Source: Lota lota
Lineage: Eukaryota > Chordata > Actinopteri > Gadiformes > Lotidae
Reading direction: 5' to 3'
Assembly: GCA_026745465.1 (NCBI GenBank)
Contig: JACYXH010000359.1
Span: forward strand, 571,501 to 635,500
Length of the DNA stretch: 64,000 nt
The position numbers and the translations under genes were made by a program. This document shows positions 21,614 through 33,319 of this stretch, piece by piece. Position 1 is the first letter of the stretch. Every line of letters starts with the position of its first letter. The notes under the pieces are model-generated. The model was not told the DNA's origin. It worked only from the letters and a program-made list of their open reading frames with translations, and ran no database searches.

Positions 21614-22142
21614 TGTTACGACACCCTCTGCCTCCACCTAGCTGCGCCGGCTGCCACTACACCATGTGCTTCTGTTTACATTCCTGTCACCAATTTACCA
21701 CGTGCACTCCGCTCTCCACTCCTGTCATCAATCACCAATCAACACACCCTATTTCTTCCCCGTTCAACAAGCAGCCGGCGCCAGTTCGTTGTTTGCTCTC
21801 CACGTGTTAGTACCTCGTTCCAGCATTTTTGAAATCCTGTTTACCTTCCCCTCGCTTGTTCCTAACCTTGCCTCTCCTTGTGCCCAGCTCCTCCCTGGAT
21901 CCTCACCTGTCTACCCACCTCGCCTTCCGGATTACCTACCTGTTGCCGAACCTCCGCCTGCCTGACTACCCGCCTGCCGCTCCCCTCTCTGACTGTCCGT
22001 TTGCCTGTCTGCCATCGAACCTCTGCCTGCCTGACTACGATCTGCCTAGCCCTTGCCTGAACTTTGTTAATAAACCCCTTGAACCCTTCTCCCATCTCGT
22101 CATCTGTGTCTCGCGTTTGGGTCCTAAGTTCGAATGTTAACA
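21614..22142 (+). mobile_element. S1 5' LTR
   Basis: TGTTACGACACC to GTTAACA, 529 bp. It contains GCCAGTTCGT (21780-21789), the segment that can pair with the primer site, and AATAAA at about 22068 as a likely polyadenylation signal. Confidence 0.93.
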
Positions 22143-22144
22143 GT

Positions 22145-22154
22145 ACGAACTGGC
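22145..22154 (+). other. S1 self-primer-binding site
   Basis: ACGAACTGGC directly after the LTR is the exact reverse complement of GCCAGTTCGT in the LTR (21780-21789). In Tf1/sushi elements the RNA's own 5' end folds back here to prime reverse transcription in place of a tRNA. Confidence 0.75.
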
Positions 22155-22160
22155 CTAAAC

Positions 22161-23160
22161 ATGGACCCAGCGGACACTGGATCCCTAAACCAAGCCATCG
22201 CCAGTCATGGAGCGTTACTCGGACGCCACGACCGGGACCTGGAGGAGATTAGGACCGCCCTCCATGGCCTTTATGATGCGTTCCGAGCAAGTCAGGTTCC
22301 TGTGCCAACTCCAGGTGTGCCGTTAATTCCCTCTGCTCCTCCCCAGCAAGCGGCCTCACGTGAGCCATTCATCCCGGCTCCGGAACGATACGGAGGTGAT
22401 CTGGGTACCTGCCGGGACTTCCTTTTGCAATGTAGTCTCGTGTTCCAGCTTCAGTCCCTAACATACCCCACCGACAGCTCCCGGATCGCTTTCCTGGTCG
22501 GAGCCTTACGGGGTAGGGCCCTCTCTTGGGCAACTTCGGTAATGGAGAGGAGGGCAGAATTCTGTTCTACCTACGCAGAATTCACCACGGAGATGCGGAG
22601 AGTCTTCTCTCCGCATCTCCGGACAGGGTACCCCGGACCACCCTGTCCGGGGTAGAGAGGCCTCCATGCGCCTTTCCTCCGTCCGCCAAGGCTCCCGTAG
22701 TGTGGCTGATTTCGCTGTTGATTTTAGAACTCTGGCTGCGGAGAGTGGATGGAATGACGTGGCCTTAATGGGGGTTTTCCTGAACGCGCTTTCTGATCCC
22801 CTCAAGGATGAGTTGGCCGTTCGGGAGGAGTATCCCAGTCTCGATCATCTCATCTCTCTCGCGATTCGCCTGGACAACCGTCTGTGCGAACGGCGGCGCG
22901 AGCGTTCACATCGTTCACCCCTGGCATCTCTCTCTCCCTCTCCGGCTGCCTCGCTACCATCTCCACCTCGGTCCTATTCTCCCCGCCCAGAGCCAGCTTC
23001 CCAACCTGACCCAGAGCCCATGCAGCTGGGACGCGCCCGTCTCACCCCGGAAGAGAGGGAGCACAGGATCCGTTCCAGGTGCTGTATTTATTGTGGTCAG
23101 TCCGGTCACTTTCTGTCCTCTTGTCCCGCACGCCCGGGAAACGGACCAACTCGCCGGTGA
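22161..23160 (+). pseudogene. gag: S1 gag, frameshifted
   Basis: Gag starts at ATG 22161 (MDPADTGSLNQ), with a coiled N-terminal part and a PEG10/RTL-like capsid ([29 protein letters not shown], then [37 protein letters not shown]). It ends with one CCHC knuckle, [14 protein letters not shown]. An insertion at about 22608-22635 adds 28 bases and shifts the frame between the two capsid halves (first frame stops at 22655, second runs 22666-23160). The last codons contain the slippery heptamer GGGAAAC (23136-23142) in the correct phase for -1 frameshifting into pol. Confidence 0.87.
23136..23142 (+). promoter_or_regulatory. -1 ribosomal frameshift heptamer at the gag/pol border (S1)
   Basis: G GGA AAC read in gag phase, a few codons before the gag stop. 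S3 (41332-41338) and S4 (43349-43355) have GGGAAAA at the matching place and phase. Mammalian PEG10 uses GGGAAAC for the same purpose. Confidence 0.65.
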
Positions 23161-24755
23161 TTCGAGGGATCCTGGCGAGTCGAGCCCTCGGTTTCCCGTC
23201 CCCTGCTCGAGGCTGCCCTCTTGTGGCGAGACCAGTCCCTTCCACTTTCGGCTTTACTGGACTCGGGGGCAGATGAGTCATTCATAGTCCGGGGGTTAGT
23301 TCACCAGTTAGGGATTGATACTGTTCCTCTCGACTCCCCAATCGAGGCCCAGGCCCTAAATGGTAAACCCCTAGCTCGTCTGGAGCATCGTACGGTTCCA
23401 ATCAAGCTCTTGATTTCTGGTAACCATCACGAGTCCATATCCTTCCACATAATTGACTGCCCCGGTATTCCCATAGTCCTCGGTTTTCCATGGCTTCAGA
23501 CCCATAACCCCCAGATTGATTGGGGATCCGGATGTGTGGTCTCCTGGAGTCCTTCCTGTCTCTCCCGTTGTTTACGTTCCGCCCAACCTCCCTCCCCTCC
23601 AGAGTCTCTACCTCCTCCTCCTTCCGACCTCTCCCTCGTCCCTCTGGTGTACCAGGACCTGGGAGTTGTTTTTAGTAAGGTCCGCGCTCTTGCGTTACCC
23701 CCCCACCGCCCATACGACTGCGCCATCGACCTCCTCCCCGGAGCTCCCCTGCCCAGCAGTCGGCTTTATAATCTTTCCCGTCCTGAGCGTGAGTCAATGG
23801 AACGATACATCCAGGAGTCCCTGGCCGCAGGAATAACCTGTCCCTCCTCTTCCCCTGTACGGGCATGTTTTTTTTTCGTCGGCAAGAAGGATGTCTCTCT
23901 CCGTCCTTGCATTGAGTACCGTGGCTTGAACTCCATCACGGTGAGAAATAAGTACCCGTTACCCCTCATTAGTTCCTCCTTTGTTCCCCTCCATGGAGCC
24001 ACGATCTTCTCCAGACTGGACTTGCGCAACGCGTACCACTTGGTCCGGATCCGGGAGGGGGACGAGTGGAAGACGGCTTTCAATACTCCGCTCGGCCATT
24101 TTGAATATTTGGTCATGCCGTTCGGTCTGACCAACGCCCCAGCTGTTTTTCAGGCCCTTGTTAATGACGTTCTCCGGGATCTACTGAACCGAACAGTCTT
24201 CGTCTATTTGGATGATATTCTCGTGTTCTCCCGTTCGGTAGAGGAGCACACGGTCCACGTTCGACAGGTTCTCCAGCGACTTTTGGAGAACCGCTTTTAC
24301 GCTAAAGCGGAGAAGTGTGAATTCCACGTCTCCTCCACCACCTTTCTTGGATACATCATCGGTCAGGGGGAGATAAGGATGGACCCTTCGAAAGTCTCGG
24401 CGGTGTCCGAATGGCCCATTCCTACTTCACGGAAGCGTTTACAACAGTTCCTGGGGTTTGCTAATTTTTACCGCCGTTTCATCCGGGGCTATAGCCAGGT
24501 CGCCGTTCCTCTGACCGCCTTGACGTCCACCAAGAGCACTTTTCTGTGGACACCTGAGGCCAACGCGGCCTTCCAGAACCTCAAAGAACGCTTTGTGTCG
24601 GCCCCCATTCTCATCCAACCGGATCCCACTCTTCAATTCGTGGTGGAGGTCGATGCGTCCGACTCTGGTGTGGGCGCCGTTCTCTCCCAGCGTTCTCCGA
24701 CCGACCACAAGTTGCACCCTTGTGCCTTTTTCTCCCGTCGTCTAACCCTCCCCCC
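23161..24755 (+). pseudogene. pol: S1 pol part 1: protease, reverse transcriptase, start of RNase H
   Basis: Counting from the Met at 23221, the protease motif [10 protein letters not shown] (D14-S-G) opens the domain. RT follows, with [38 protein letters not shown], the catalytic YLDD at residues 329-332, and [17 protein letters not shown]. RNase H starts with [14 protein letters not shown] (first catalytic Asp at about 478). The linker before the protease is 8 bases shorter than in S3, which puts pol in the gag frame behind a TGA rather than in the -1 frame. A frameshift in the C run at 24750-24755 ends the useful frame inside RNase H. Confidence 0.88.
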
Positions 24756-26510
24756 GAGAGGAACTACGACGTGGGAAACCGCGAGCTACTGGCGGTTAAG
24801 CTCGCACTCGAGGAGTGGCGGCACTGGCTGGAGGGCGCTGAACTTCCATTCACGGTTTGGACAGATCATCGCAACCTGTCCTATATCCAGTCCGCGAAAA
24901 GGTTGAACTCGCGTCAAGCCAGGTGGGCCCTGTTTTTTGGGCGTTTTAACTTCACTCTCACCTTCCGTCCGGGGTCGAGGAATGTGAAACCGGACGCCCT
25001 GTCCCGCCTCTTCTCCGCGGAGGAACCTAATACGGATCCTGAGCCCATCCTCTCTCCTTCCTGTCTAATCGCCACCCTCACCTGGGAAGTGGAGTCCGCT
25101 GTCCGTCAAGCCCAGGAGAGTCAACCCGATCCCGGTACTGGACCTCCAAATCGGTTGTTCGTTCCTGACTCTGAACGTTTAAGAGTCCTCACCTGGGCTC
25201 ATACGTCCAAGCTCACCTGCCTCCCTGGGGTCACTCGCACGTTGGAGTTCATCCGCAGGCGCTTCTGGTGGCCAACCCTGGACGCGGACGTTCGTTCCTT
25301 CGTTGCTGCCTGCTCGACCTGCGCCCGAAGTAAGACCTCCACTCGGCCCCGTTCCGGTCTGCTCCGTCCCCTGCCCATCCCCAGCCGGCCCTGGTCCCAT
25401 ATCGCTCTGGACTTTGTCACCGGCCTTCCTCCCTCGGAAGGAAACACCGCTATCCTCACTATAATTGACCGTTTTTCTAAGTCCGCACATTTCCTGGCTC
25501 TCCCTAAGCTTCCCTCCGCCCGTGAGACCGCAGATCTCCTGGTGGCCCATGTTTTCCGCCTTCATGGCATTCCTATGGATGTTGTGTCGGACCGCGGCCC
25601 CCAGTTCACTTCCCAGGTCTGGCGCTCCTTTCTAACCGCACTGGGTACCTCTGTCAGCCTCACATCCGGATACCACCCTCAATCCAATGGTCAGTCCGAG
25701 AGGGCTAACCAAGAGATGGAGACGGCACTGCGTTGCGTCACGGAGACCAACCCGAACACCTGGAGCAACCAGCTTCCCTGGGTGGAATACGCCCATAACT
25801 CTCTGGTAAATGCCTCCACAGGACTCTCCCCATTCATGTGCTCCCTAGGCTACCAACCACCCCTGTTCCCTACCTTGGAGGCGGAGATCGCAGTCCCATC
25901 CGTCCAGGTTCACCTACGCCGTTGCCAGCGCACCTGGAAGCGCGCACGGGCTGCTCTGCTCCGTGCGTCTACCCGCTCCCAACATCAGGCGAATAAGCGT
26001 CGGCAACCAGCTCCGCTGTACTCCCCCGGACAAAGGGTTTGGCTTCGGTCCAAGGACCTCCCACTCAAGGGAATCAATCAGAAGCTTTCCCCCCGTTTCA
26101 TTGGCCCGTTCCCCGTCGAGTCCGTTATCAACCCCTGTGTGGTCTGCCTCAAACTCCCCTCTTCTCTCCGCGTTCATCCCACCTTCCACGTGTCCCAGCT
26201 CAAGCCCGTTAACTCTAGCACGCTGTCACCTCCCGTCCCCGCTCCTCCACCCCCCCGGATTATCGATGACCACCATGCCTGGACGGTGAGTCGTCTATTA
26301 GACGTGCGCCGTCGTGGCCGGGGGATCCAGTATCTGGTGGACTGGGAGGGGTACGGTCCTGAGGAACGATCCTGGGTCTCCCGAGGTCTCATCCTCGACT
26401 CCTCCCTCATCAGCGATTTTCATCGTCAGCACCCTTCCCATCCTGTGCGTCCGCCTGGAGGCCTCCGTAGAGGGGGGGGTACCGTTACGACACCCTCTGC
26501 CTCCACCTAG
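24752..26510 (+). pseudogene. pol: S1 pol part 2: RNase H, integrase and chromodomain
   Basis: After the frameshift the frame continues with [22 protein letters not shown]-type RNase H, then integrase. The zinc finger has HTSKLTCL where family members have H-x6-H (CAC to CTC, ligand lost) but keeps CSTC. The triad is D at 25410 (ALDFVTG), D at 25590 (VSDRGPQF) and E at 25698 (GQSERAN), 35 residues between the last two. A GPF motif (RFIGPFPV) follows, then a chromodomain (about 26277-26435: [31 protein letters not shown]), which in chromoviruses targets integration to modified chromatin. The frame runs past the polypurine tract into the 3' LTR. Confidence 0.88.
26468..26482 (+). other. S1 polypurine tract
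   Basis: GTAGAGGGGGGGGTAC lies just before the 3' LTR, where plus-strand DNA synthesis is primed. The G run is 8 long here and varies from 8 to 25 among the sister copies. Confidence 0.75.
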
Positions 26511-27011
26511 CTGCGCCGGCTGCCACTACACCATGTGCCTCTGTTTACATTCCTGTCACCAATTTACCACGTGCACTCCGCTCTCCACTCCTGTCATCAA
26601 TCACCAATCAACACACCCTATTTCTTCCCCGTTCAACAAGCAGCCGGCACCAGTTCGTTGTTTGCTCTCCACGTGTTAGTACCTCGTTCCAGCATTTTTT
26701 AAATCCTGTTTACCTTCCCCTCGCTTGTTCCTAACCTTGCCTCTCCTTGTGCCCAGCTCTTCCCTGGATCCTCACCTGTCTACCCACCTCGCCTTCCGGA
26801 TTACCTACCTGTTGCCGAACCTCCGCCTGCCTGACTACCCGCCTGCCGCTCCCCTCTCTGACTGTCCGTTTGCCTGTCTGCCATCGAACCTCTGCCTGCC
26901 TGACTACGATCTGCCTAGCCCTTGCCTGAACTTTGTTAATAAACCCCTTGAACCCTTCTCCCATCTCGTCATCTGTGTCTCGTGTTTGGGTCCTAAGTTC
27001 GAACGTTAACA
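26483..27011 (+). mobile_element. S1 3' LTR
   Basis: 529 bp, same length as the 5' LTR with 7 differences counted by eye. One is the first base (C for T); another is in the self-priming segment (GCACCAGTTCGT for GCGCCAGTTCGT). Confidence 0.92.
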
Positions 27012-27016
27012 GTAGG

Positions 27017-27728
27017 ACGACCATTGTCATTCTGAGGTCTGGAATGCTGCACAGAAGTAGCATGGTCTTTCTGGAACTTAACTTCACGTGACTCACAAAC
27101 ATTCTCATCTTCATAGATGCATGGCTGTTGTGAGATAAGATGAGGTGATTGGAAGGCAGTATTGTTTTGGTCTGTAAAGAAAAGTTTCAGGTTTGAGATG
27201 TGAATGTGTAATACTGTAGCTTGGGCTTGGCTCCGTTTATGCTGGGGCACCATCGTCACCTAGCTGGAGTTCTTGTACTTTGGCTTGGTCAATAACATAT
27301 TGTTCAGTCCATCGTGTGGTTTCCAATGGAACAGAATTTCAACATGCAACTGTGTTTCTCACTATTTCCATCAACAGCAGCTTCAAGCACTTCCGCTTCA
27401 GCAATGGCTGCTTCTTTCCTATGCATAAACCTTTCAATAAATGCTTCCAACTTAGCTTTTTCTAGCGTTAGATGAGTTGCCTCTTCGTCGTAGGAAAGAT
27501 ATGGTTTTGCTGCTCTTGCTCTTGCACTGGCTAAAGCAGACCCAGTTGGCAATGTATTTGATTGTATGGAGGAACACAAAACACGGGAGCGCGTCTTCAA
27601 TGAAGCTGCTTTCTCCGCCATGGCACAGTCTGAAGGTGTCTCTTTGTATGGACACTGCTCTGACAGCCGTACATTGGCTGTGTGTGACGATGTACAATGG
27701 TCACTCACATCAACCATGGGGTGTCATT
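27017..27728 (-). mobile_element. gag: BEL/Pao remnant, N-terminal gag part (other side of S1)
   Basis: On the minus strand the frame 27717-27304 has a charged, coiled region (SALASARARAAKPYLSYDEEA, LEKAKLEAFIERF, AAIAEAEVLEAA) typical of the N-terminus of fish BEL/Pao Gag proteins. It continues as linker (LISQQPCIYEDENVCE) to the S1 insertion and resumes at 21608. Together with 20010-21613 this forms one broken gag. Confidence 0.7.
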
Positions 27729-27745
27729 GGAACACATATACCATT

Positions 27746-27748
<3 letters not shown>

Positions 27749-27827
<79 letters not shown>
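27749..27827. repeat. (GT)n microsatellite
   Basis: About 39 perfect GT dinucleotides, directly upstream (in the BEL sense) of the BEL/Pao gag remnant. Confidence 0.96.
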
Positions 27828-27828
<1 letters not shown>

Positions 27829-29439
27829 CGCGCACGTGACAATGAACCAGGCTTCAAATTGTGAGACGAGCAAGGTCACTCATAAAAGCCAAATTTTAGC
27901 GCTTAGGTTAGTTAACCCGTGCCGTCCATCTTCCACAGATTTGTAGATTTTCTTAGGATGTTTTGTTTCCTTTAATCTTTAGGGCCAACCCAGGCTACCT
28001 AGGGTTTTGTTTTGTTTTTCAGTTGTGTTTATGCCCCAGGAAACGTCAATAAAAGGTAATTTATAAGACCAAAGCTCTTCCCACTCTATTCTCCTCCCAC
28101 CCCACCCCACATACACTAAACTATCACCCATTACCTTTTGTTTGTTAGTTCTTTTGTTTCTTTACATTTTTCTTTGGAAATGTTGCAGCACAAGACAATA
28201 AAGAAAAACAAATAGCCCACCATCCATCCCACTCACCACGGGGTACACTCTCCTAGAGGAGTAAAAAATAAATAAAGGTCACATTTTCTGCTGTGCCCGA
28301 TGTCATTATTCATAAACACATACTGTGCATATACATACATACTGTGGAGGACAAGGAGTACCTCCCCCAAAGGGCAGAGGAGGAACAGCACAGGCGGCCA
28401 GATAGAATGCAGCTAGGAAAAGTAATTGACAATCACTACTATCACTCGCAGATGCTGCGATCCTGTGAGTACCACCAACTCCAGGCCTATTTAAGCCTGC
28501 CGATGGCCACCATGGCGAGAAGTGTGGGAGCTCATGACTCCCTACGTACGGTTAGCGGCCTCTGGCCGAGAATGTGAATGAATGAAGAATCTTCTGGATT
28601 ATCTGAAGATGGCTTGGATCTGAAGGATTGCCAAAAAGAGAAGACGAGCTAAGAAGGCTAGCTGCGCTAACCCGTTTTCCCTGGACTGACAGCCAACCTG
28701 CTCATGTCTGTTGTCTTGTGTTCCCCCTCCTCAGGCGCAATCCAAGAAGTGATTACCCCAGGAGAAGATGCCCCGGTCCGGGAGGAACCTTTGATATCCA
28801 AAATGAACCTAAGCCCAAAGAAAGTAAGAAAAATGGGCATACTAATTTGGAGGATGAAAATAACCAGCCACCACCCACAGACACAGGTCCGAGCTGAGGT
28901 CTTACCGCCTATTCAACTGTCCCTCCCGGGCCTGGTCAGGGGCTGTGTTGACTCAGAGCGCTTCATGAAATGGCAAGATGGACGCAAATGGCTAGCTGTC
29001 AGTGAGGATGGGTCAGGATTGAGGAGTGAGGATGTTCCTGCCTGTTTATTTCACTTCCTGTTTTATTTTGAAATTCATCAGCTACTCTAATTTCAGGTCA
29101 CTTGTCTTCCTTCCATTGTCTTGTTTTCCACATGTGTGATTACCTTCTCCACCCCTAATTTGTTTCACCTGTTTGTTATCAGCTTCCCCAGTCCCTATGC
29201 ATAAATACTCACCAGTCCCACTTATCTGTGCCAGATTGTAGTTGTACGTTAGTCACTCTCTCTCCAGCGTTATTCCCAGTACTTGTTTTTCCCAGTGTTA
29301 TTAGACAATTGCTTTACTCCTGACGACGATTTCTGCCTGCTACTTTTGTACCTTTGCCTGCATTTGTTCTTTGAACAAATAAATACTCTTACCTGTGATT
29401 CCCTGTCCGAGTCGTGCATTTTGAGTCCGCCACTGTACC
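27828..29439. other. Non-coding or unrecognised repeat sequence
   Basis: No known protein family is seen. AATAAA-type signals occur at 28050, 28198 and 28271. 29090-29290 has the look of an LTR or promoter leader (T-rich, with ATAAATACTC), but no partner copy lies in the window. Confidence 0.45.
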
Positions 29440-31150
29440 GTGATAAGTGTTGCATTTGCGCAGATGTTCGTGCTCTAGGTCCGCTCACCCAGGAGGGACT
29501 ATACATTGATACTGCATTTATCAATGGGATGACTGCTAAAACAGCGAAAAAGCTAAATTATAAGATCAGCAAACATGGGAAGTGCCAGTCGCATTTGAAA
29601 TGTGCTGAGATCGTTAAAAAGAGGGGTGAAGATGCCATAGAAAAGACTATAGATAACAGCGCAGCTCTGTGGAGAAAAAGCCATGAAAATAAATTAAAAC
29701 TAACTGGGAGTTGCTTGCGCACAGCCTATACGGTCTGCCAGAATGATCTATCATTCAAAATCCAGCCAGCGCTGGTGGAGCTGCAGCAGCTCAATGGCCT
29801 CAAACTTGGGAACATGTTGCACTCTGATTAAGCCTGCCACAACATGCTGATGTTTGTAAGAGATAAAATGTCAGTTCAGTTAACTAAATTTGTTGTGAAT
29901 TCCTCTGACAAGTTTAGCATCCTCATAGACGAAAGCACAAGTGCCTCAAACATAACCTGCCTAATTGCTTACATTCGTATTCCATTCGAAAACCAGGTCT
30001 GTAACCTTTTCTGTATAATATAAACTTATGGAGCTGGAGTCATGCACTGGGGTGGCAATCTGTAACACTGTTACAATGTCTCAATGAGCAGGGAATTACC
30101 AAAGATATACTGCGGGCTCGGCTCGGATTTGCTACTGATGGGGCCGCTGCTATCATGGGAAAATACAAGGGAGCAGCTACACTCTTACGTGAGCGAACAA
30201 ATACCGATCTGATGATCATCCACTGCATGAACCACAAGCTGGAGCTTGCCGTCCACGACGCAGTCAAGAAAGTCACACAAGCCAGTCACTTCCAAATGTT
30301 CATTGACTCCATGCACGCATTCTTTTCTCAAAGTCCCAAGCATTTGCGAGAAACGGTCGCAACAGAGCTCGGTATGCATGCACAAAGACTAGGGAGAGTA
30401 TTTGACGTCCGCTGGCTGTCCTCATCATGCACTTCAGTGACGGCTTTATGGGAGAGCTACCCAGCCCTGGTGGGGCTCTGGATCTGTATCTGTCTGAAGA
30501 CAACGCACGGTCTGCCAGGGAAAGAGCCAAATGTGCAGGCATGTATACGAAGATGACACAGTGGCTCTTTGTATTGGAGTTCGTGTATGTAAAATATGTA
30601 AAAGATGCACTGGAAACTGAAGTCCTTCTTTCTGCAGAGAAGGGATGCAACAGCAATCGCCGCGAAAGCAGAAGTGGACATTGCGTTGAAGTGAGATGAC
30701 TTTTGCTCTAGCTTCTTCCTCGCACTGAAAGAAACATCGCGCAGAGACTGGAGGATGCTAATTAAGTATTAGGGTGACACTGAAATACTCAAATTGCGCT
30801 GACACCTTCATGTGGATACGATCCCTGTACTTCTACTGAAGGAATGTCATGAATACAAATGCCAAGGCGGCATAGGCGAAAACCTTAAAGTAATTGCCAC
30901 AGTGTCCAATCTTCCCGTGTCAACATCAGAGTGTGAAAGAGGGTTCAGCGTGATGAACGCTATCTTAACAGATGAGAGGAACAGGATGCAGGTAGCCACG
31001 CTGAACAACGTACTCTTCATTTCTGAACGGCCCAGAGGTTGCATTCTTTCCTGCTGAAAAGTATGCAGAGATGTCGATCAAAGAAGGCCGCCACTCTGCC
31101 GATGATACTGCAACGGGGAGGAAACCGAAAAAGACTGTTCTGCTAAGCAT
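29440..31150 (+). pseudogene. hAT-type transposase (KIAA1586/ZMYM6-like), inactivated
   Basis: Pieces of one hAT transposase follow in order on the plus strand, in shifting frames: a Cys/His-containing N-part (SKHGKCQSHLKC), LWRKSHENKLKL, LQQLNGLKLGNMLHSD, then after a stop SILIDESTSASN (first catalytic Asp region), IHCMNHKLELAVHDAVKKV, VFDVRWLSSS, and the C-terminal dimerisation block ATVSNLPVSTSECERGFSVMNAI. Stops (for example at 29829) and frameshifts inactivate it. Terminal inverted repeats were not located. Confidence 0.82.
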
Positions 31151-31831
31151 CGGTAAGTGATAGGATGGATATTTTATAATAGGCTGCAGTTATTGTGGTT
31201 GATAAGCAGCCAGTTGTCATCATGTATTGTTTTTGTTTTATTGCTATTCTCGTCCTCGATATTAGGCGATATTTATCAAGACAGCGCAGTGCATTGTCGC
31301 TGCCATCAATGCTTTCACCAGACCAATACCAATTTTTATTTCATCTTTCAGATTTTCTTTTCAGCCTTGCAGCCTAGGCCTACTGGTGAAAGCTGTGTGT
31401 GAGCAACCCTGGACCAAGATGGATCCATGTTAAGGATATGTTCGGGAAAGATGGCTGATGTTCAAATTGTTCAATTTTCTGACATTAAAATTGTATTGAA
31501 GAAAATGTCCCCCCCTCTTTTTTTTTCTAATCATACCCTGGTTTAAACCATAACCGTTGCGTGGACCTTTACTGACTGTCTCCTTGGGGTGCCACTTTAT
31601 TTCCCACTCTATCTAATTCATACACACATATGTATACTGTAGCAAAGTCCACTGCTACACGCCACCTAGGTGGCTGCCATACTCCACTAGGTGACTTTCC
31701 TCGGGCTCCTCCAAACAAATGGACACAGGGTGGTGATGTTGGAACCAGTTTATTGCCAAGGTTGAATAGAATGATACATGCAGCTGGTGCTCCATGCTGC
31801 CATGTAGGAGAGCTCCCTGAGTGTGTGCGGT
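31151..31831. other. Non-coding stretch
   Basis: No coding match. On the minus strand, around 31760, there is GGCAATAAACTGGTTCCAACA, which resembles an LTR polyadenylation region, but no element could be delimited. Confidence 0.4.
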
Positions 31832-31900
31832 GATGGCTGGTTTAACCTGTGCACATTGGTTGCTCTATGTGCAACAGGTGTGCAGCCTCACCCAGCCATC
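31832..31900 (+). mobile_element. Small hairpin MITE, deleted copy
   Basis: Shares GATGGCTGGTTTAACCTG and ATGTGCAACAGGTGTGCAGCC with the complete copy at 56282-56397, then lacks the inner right part and ends CCAGCCATC. Confidence 0.65.
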
Positions 31901-32198
31901 TTCCACACACACTCCCACATATACATACTTACATACACATATTTATACATAACTATGCTAAGGAGTATCAGGCATAGTTTAAAGTTGACCTAAATATGTC
32001 AAAACCGGCTCCCAGATGGAGAGGAGTTTTTCCCTGGCCCCCTAAGTGAGTGTTTTATCTTCTGTAATTGTATGAATTGCATCAAGTTACACCGAATATA
32101 ATCGTTAGGTCCATTTGTAGAATTCTAATGGAATATTTTTCTGCGTGCGAGTAGTGTCGTAAAAGCAATTATGGATTATAGAATTATGGAAAAAATTT

Positions 32199-32308
<110 letters not shown>

Positions 32309-32566
32309 AATGCATGCAGTGTGTTGAATGTCCCAATATTGAACCTTTCAAAATGTAAATTGTGCAAGATACAAATTTTTCTTTAACAGAAACTGATACA
32401 CAGCCCCGAAGGCACCTTTCTGTTTTCAATTTAGACGCTTCGCAAGTCCAGAGTATTGACTATAAAAAACAGATACATGAAAAATGTATTACTCAATGTA
32501 ATCTTTTTTTTTAGGATAATCAACAAAGTAGACAGTCAGTGAGAGAGATTCACACACAGAGGGAGG

Positions 32567-32693
<127 letters not shown>

Positions 32694-32699
32694 AGTTCA

Positions 32700-33319
32700 A
32701 CGAGTATAGCTTAGTGTACATTCTCTTCATTTCCACATTGGATGCGGATCAACTTCCTGTTTGAGCATACATTTGTATATTCCTCAGGAAACCGTCAATG
32801 TAAACGACCATATAGAGGAGCAAATACATATGCGCACATATTGAGTATATAAATGCCAGTAAAAAATGTAATAAGAATATGGAATATTGAATTATTTTAT
32901 GACAGTGACAAGTAAGTAATAGCAGACTTCTAACTTACAACCAACAGATAAATTGACAGACAAATAGATGACAACAACTCTCTTACAGTACAGGCTAAAA
33001 ACATACAATTGATTTTTGTTTTCACTATTAGTTGTTGGCTGTAGAAATTCGATGCATTAGTACGATTGTGTGACTGTATTCAGATTATAATGACCATAAT
33101 ACATAGAAACACATGACCTTGAAGCTATATGACCATGAAGCAACATGAGAAACAACTGGCAACATGGAAAATCCTTGATTTAAAAATTACAAACACCTTT
33201 CCTGCTCACTTGAATAAAAGTGAGCGTTATGTGTTGAAAAGAAGAGCAGACACCTTCTGAGTGCTTGGTAAGGCAGCGCCATTTGCACACTGTCCATTGA
33301 GTTCTTCCACCATGTTTAA
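32700..33319. other. Non-coding stretch upstream of the integrase gene
   Basis: AT-rich, no gene recognised. Confidence 0.45.

Larger units (their letters stand above)
21614..27011 (+). mobile_element. S1: full-length sushi-like Ty3/Gypsy chromovirus with target duplication GTAGG
   Basis: A 5398-bp element with two 529-bp LTRs, flanked by GTAGG at 21609-21613 and 27012-27016. Order: LTR, self-primer site, gag with CCHC knuckle, protease, RT, RNase H, integrase, chromodomain, polypurine tract, LTR. This is the sushi-ichi type of the Tf1/sushi chromoviruses, the group from which mammalian PEG10 and RTL genes were derived. By eye the LTRs differ at 7 of 529 positions, so insertion was fairly recent. 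It is not functional as assembled: gag has a 28-base frameshifting insertion, the gag/pol linker is 8 bases short, and RNase H has a frameshift. It sits inside the gag of a BEL/Pao remnant. Confidence 0.93.
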
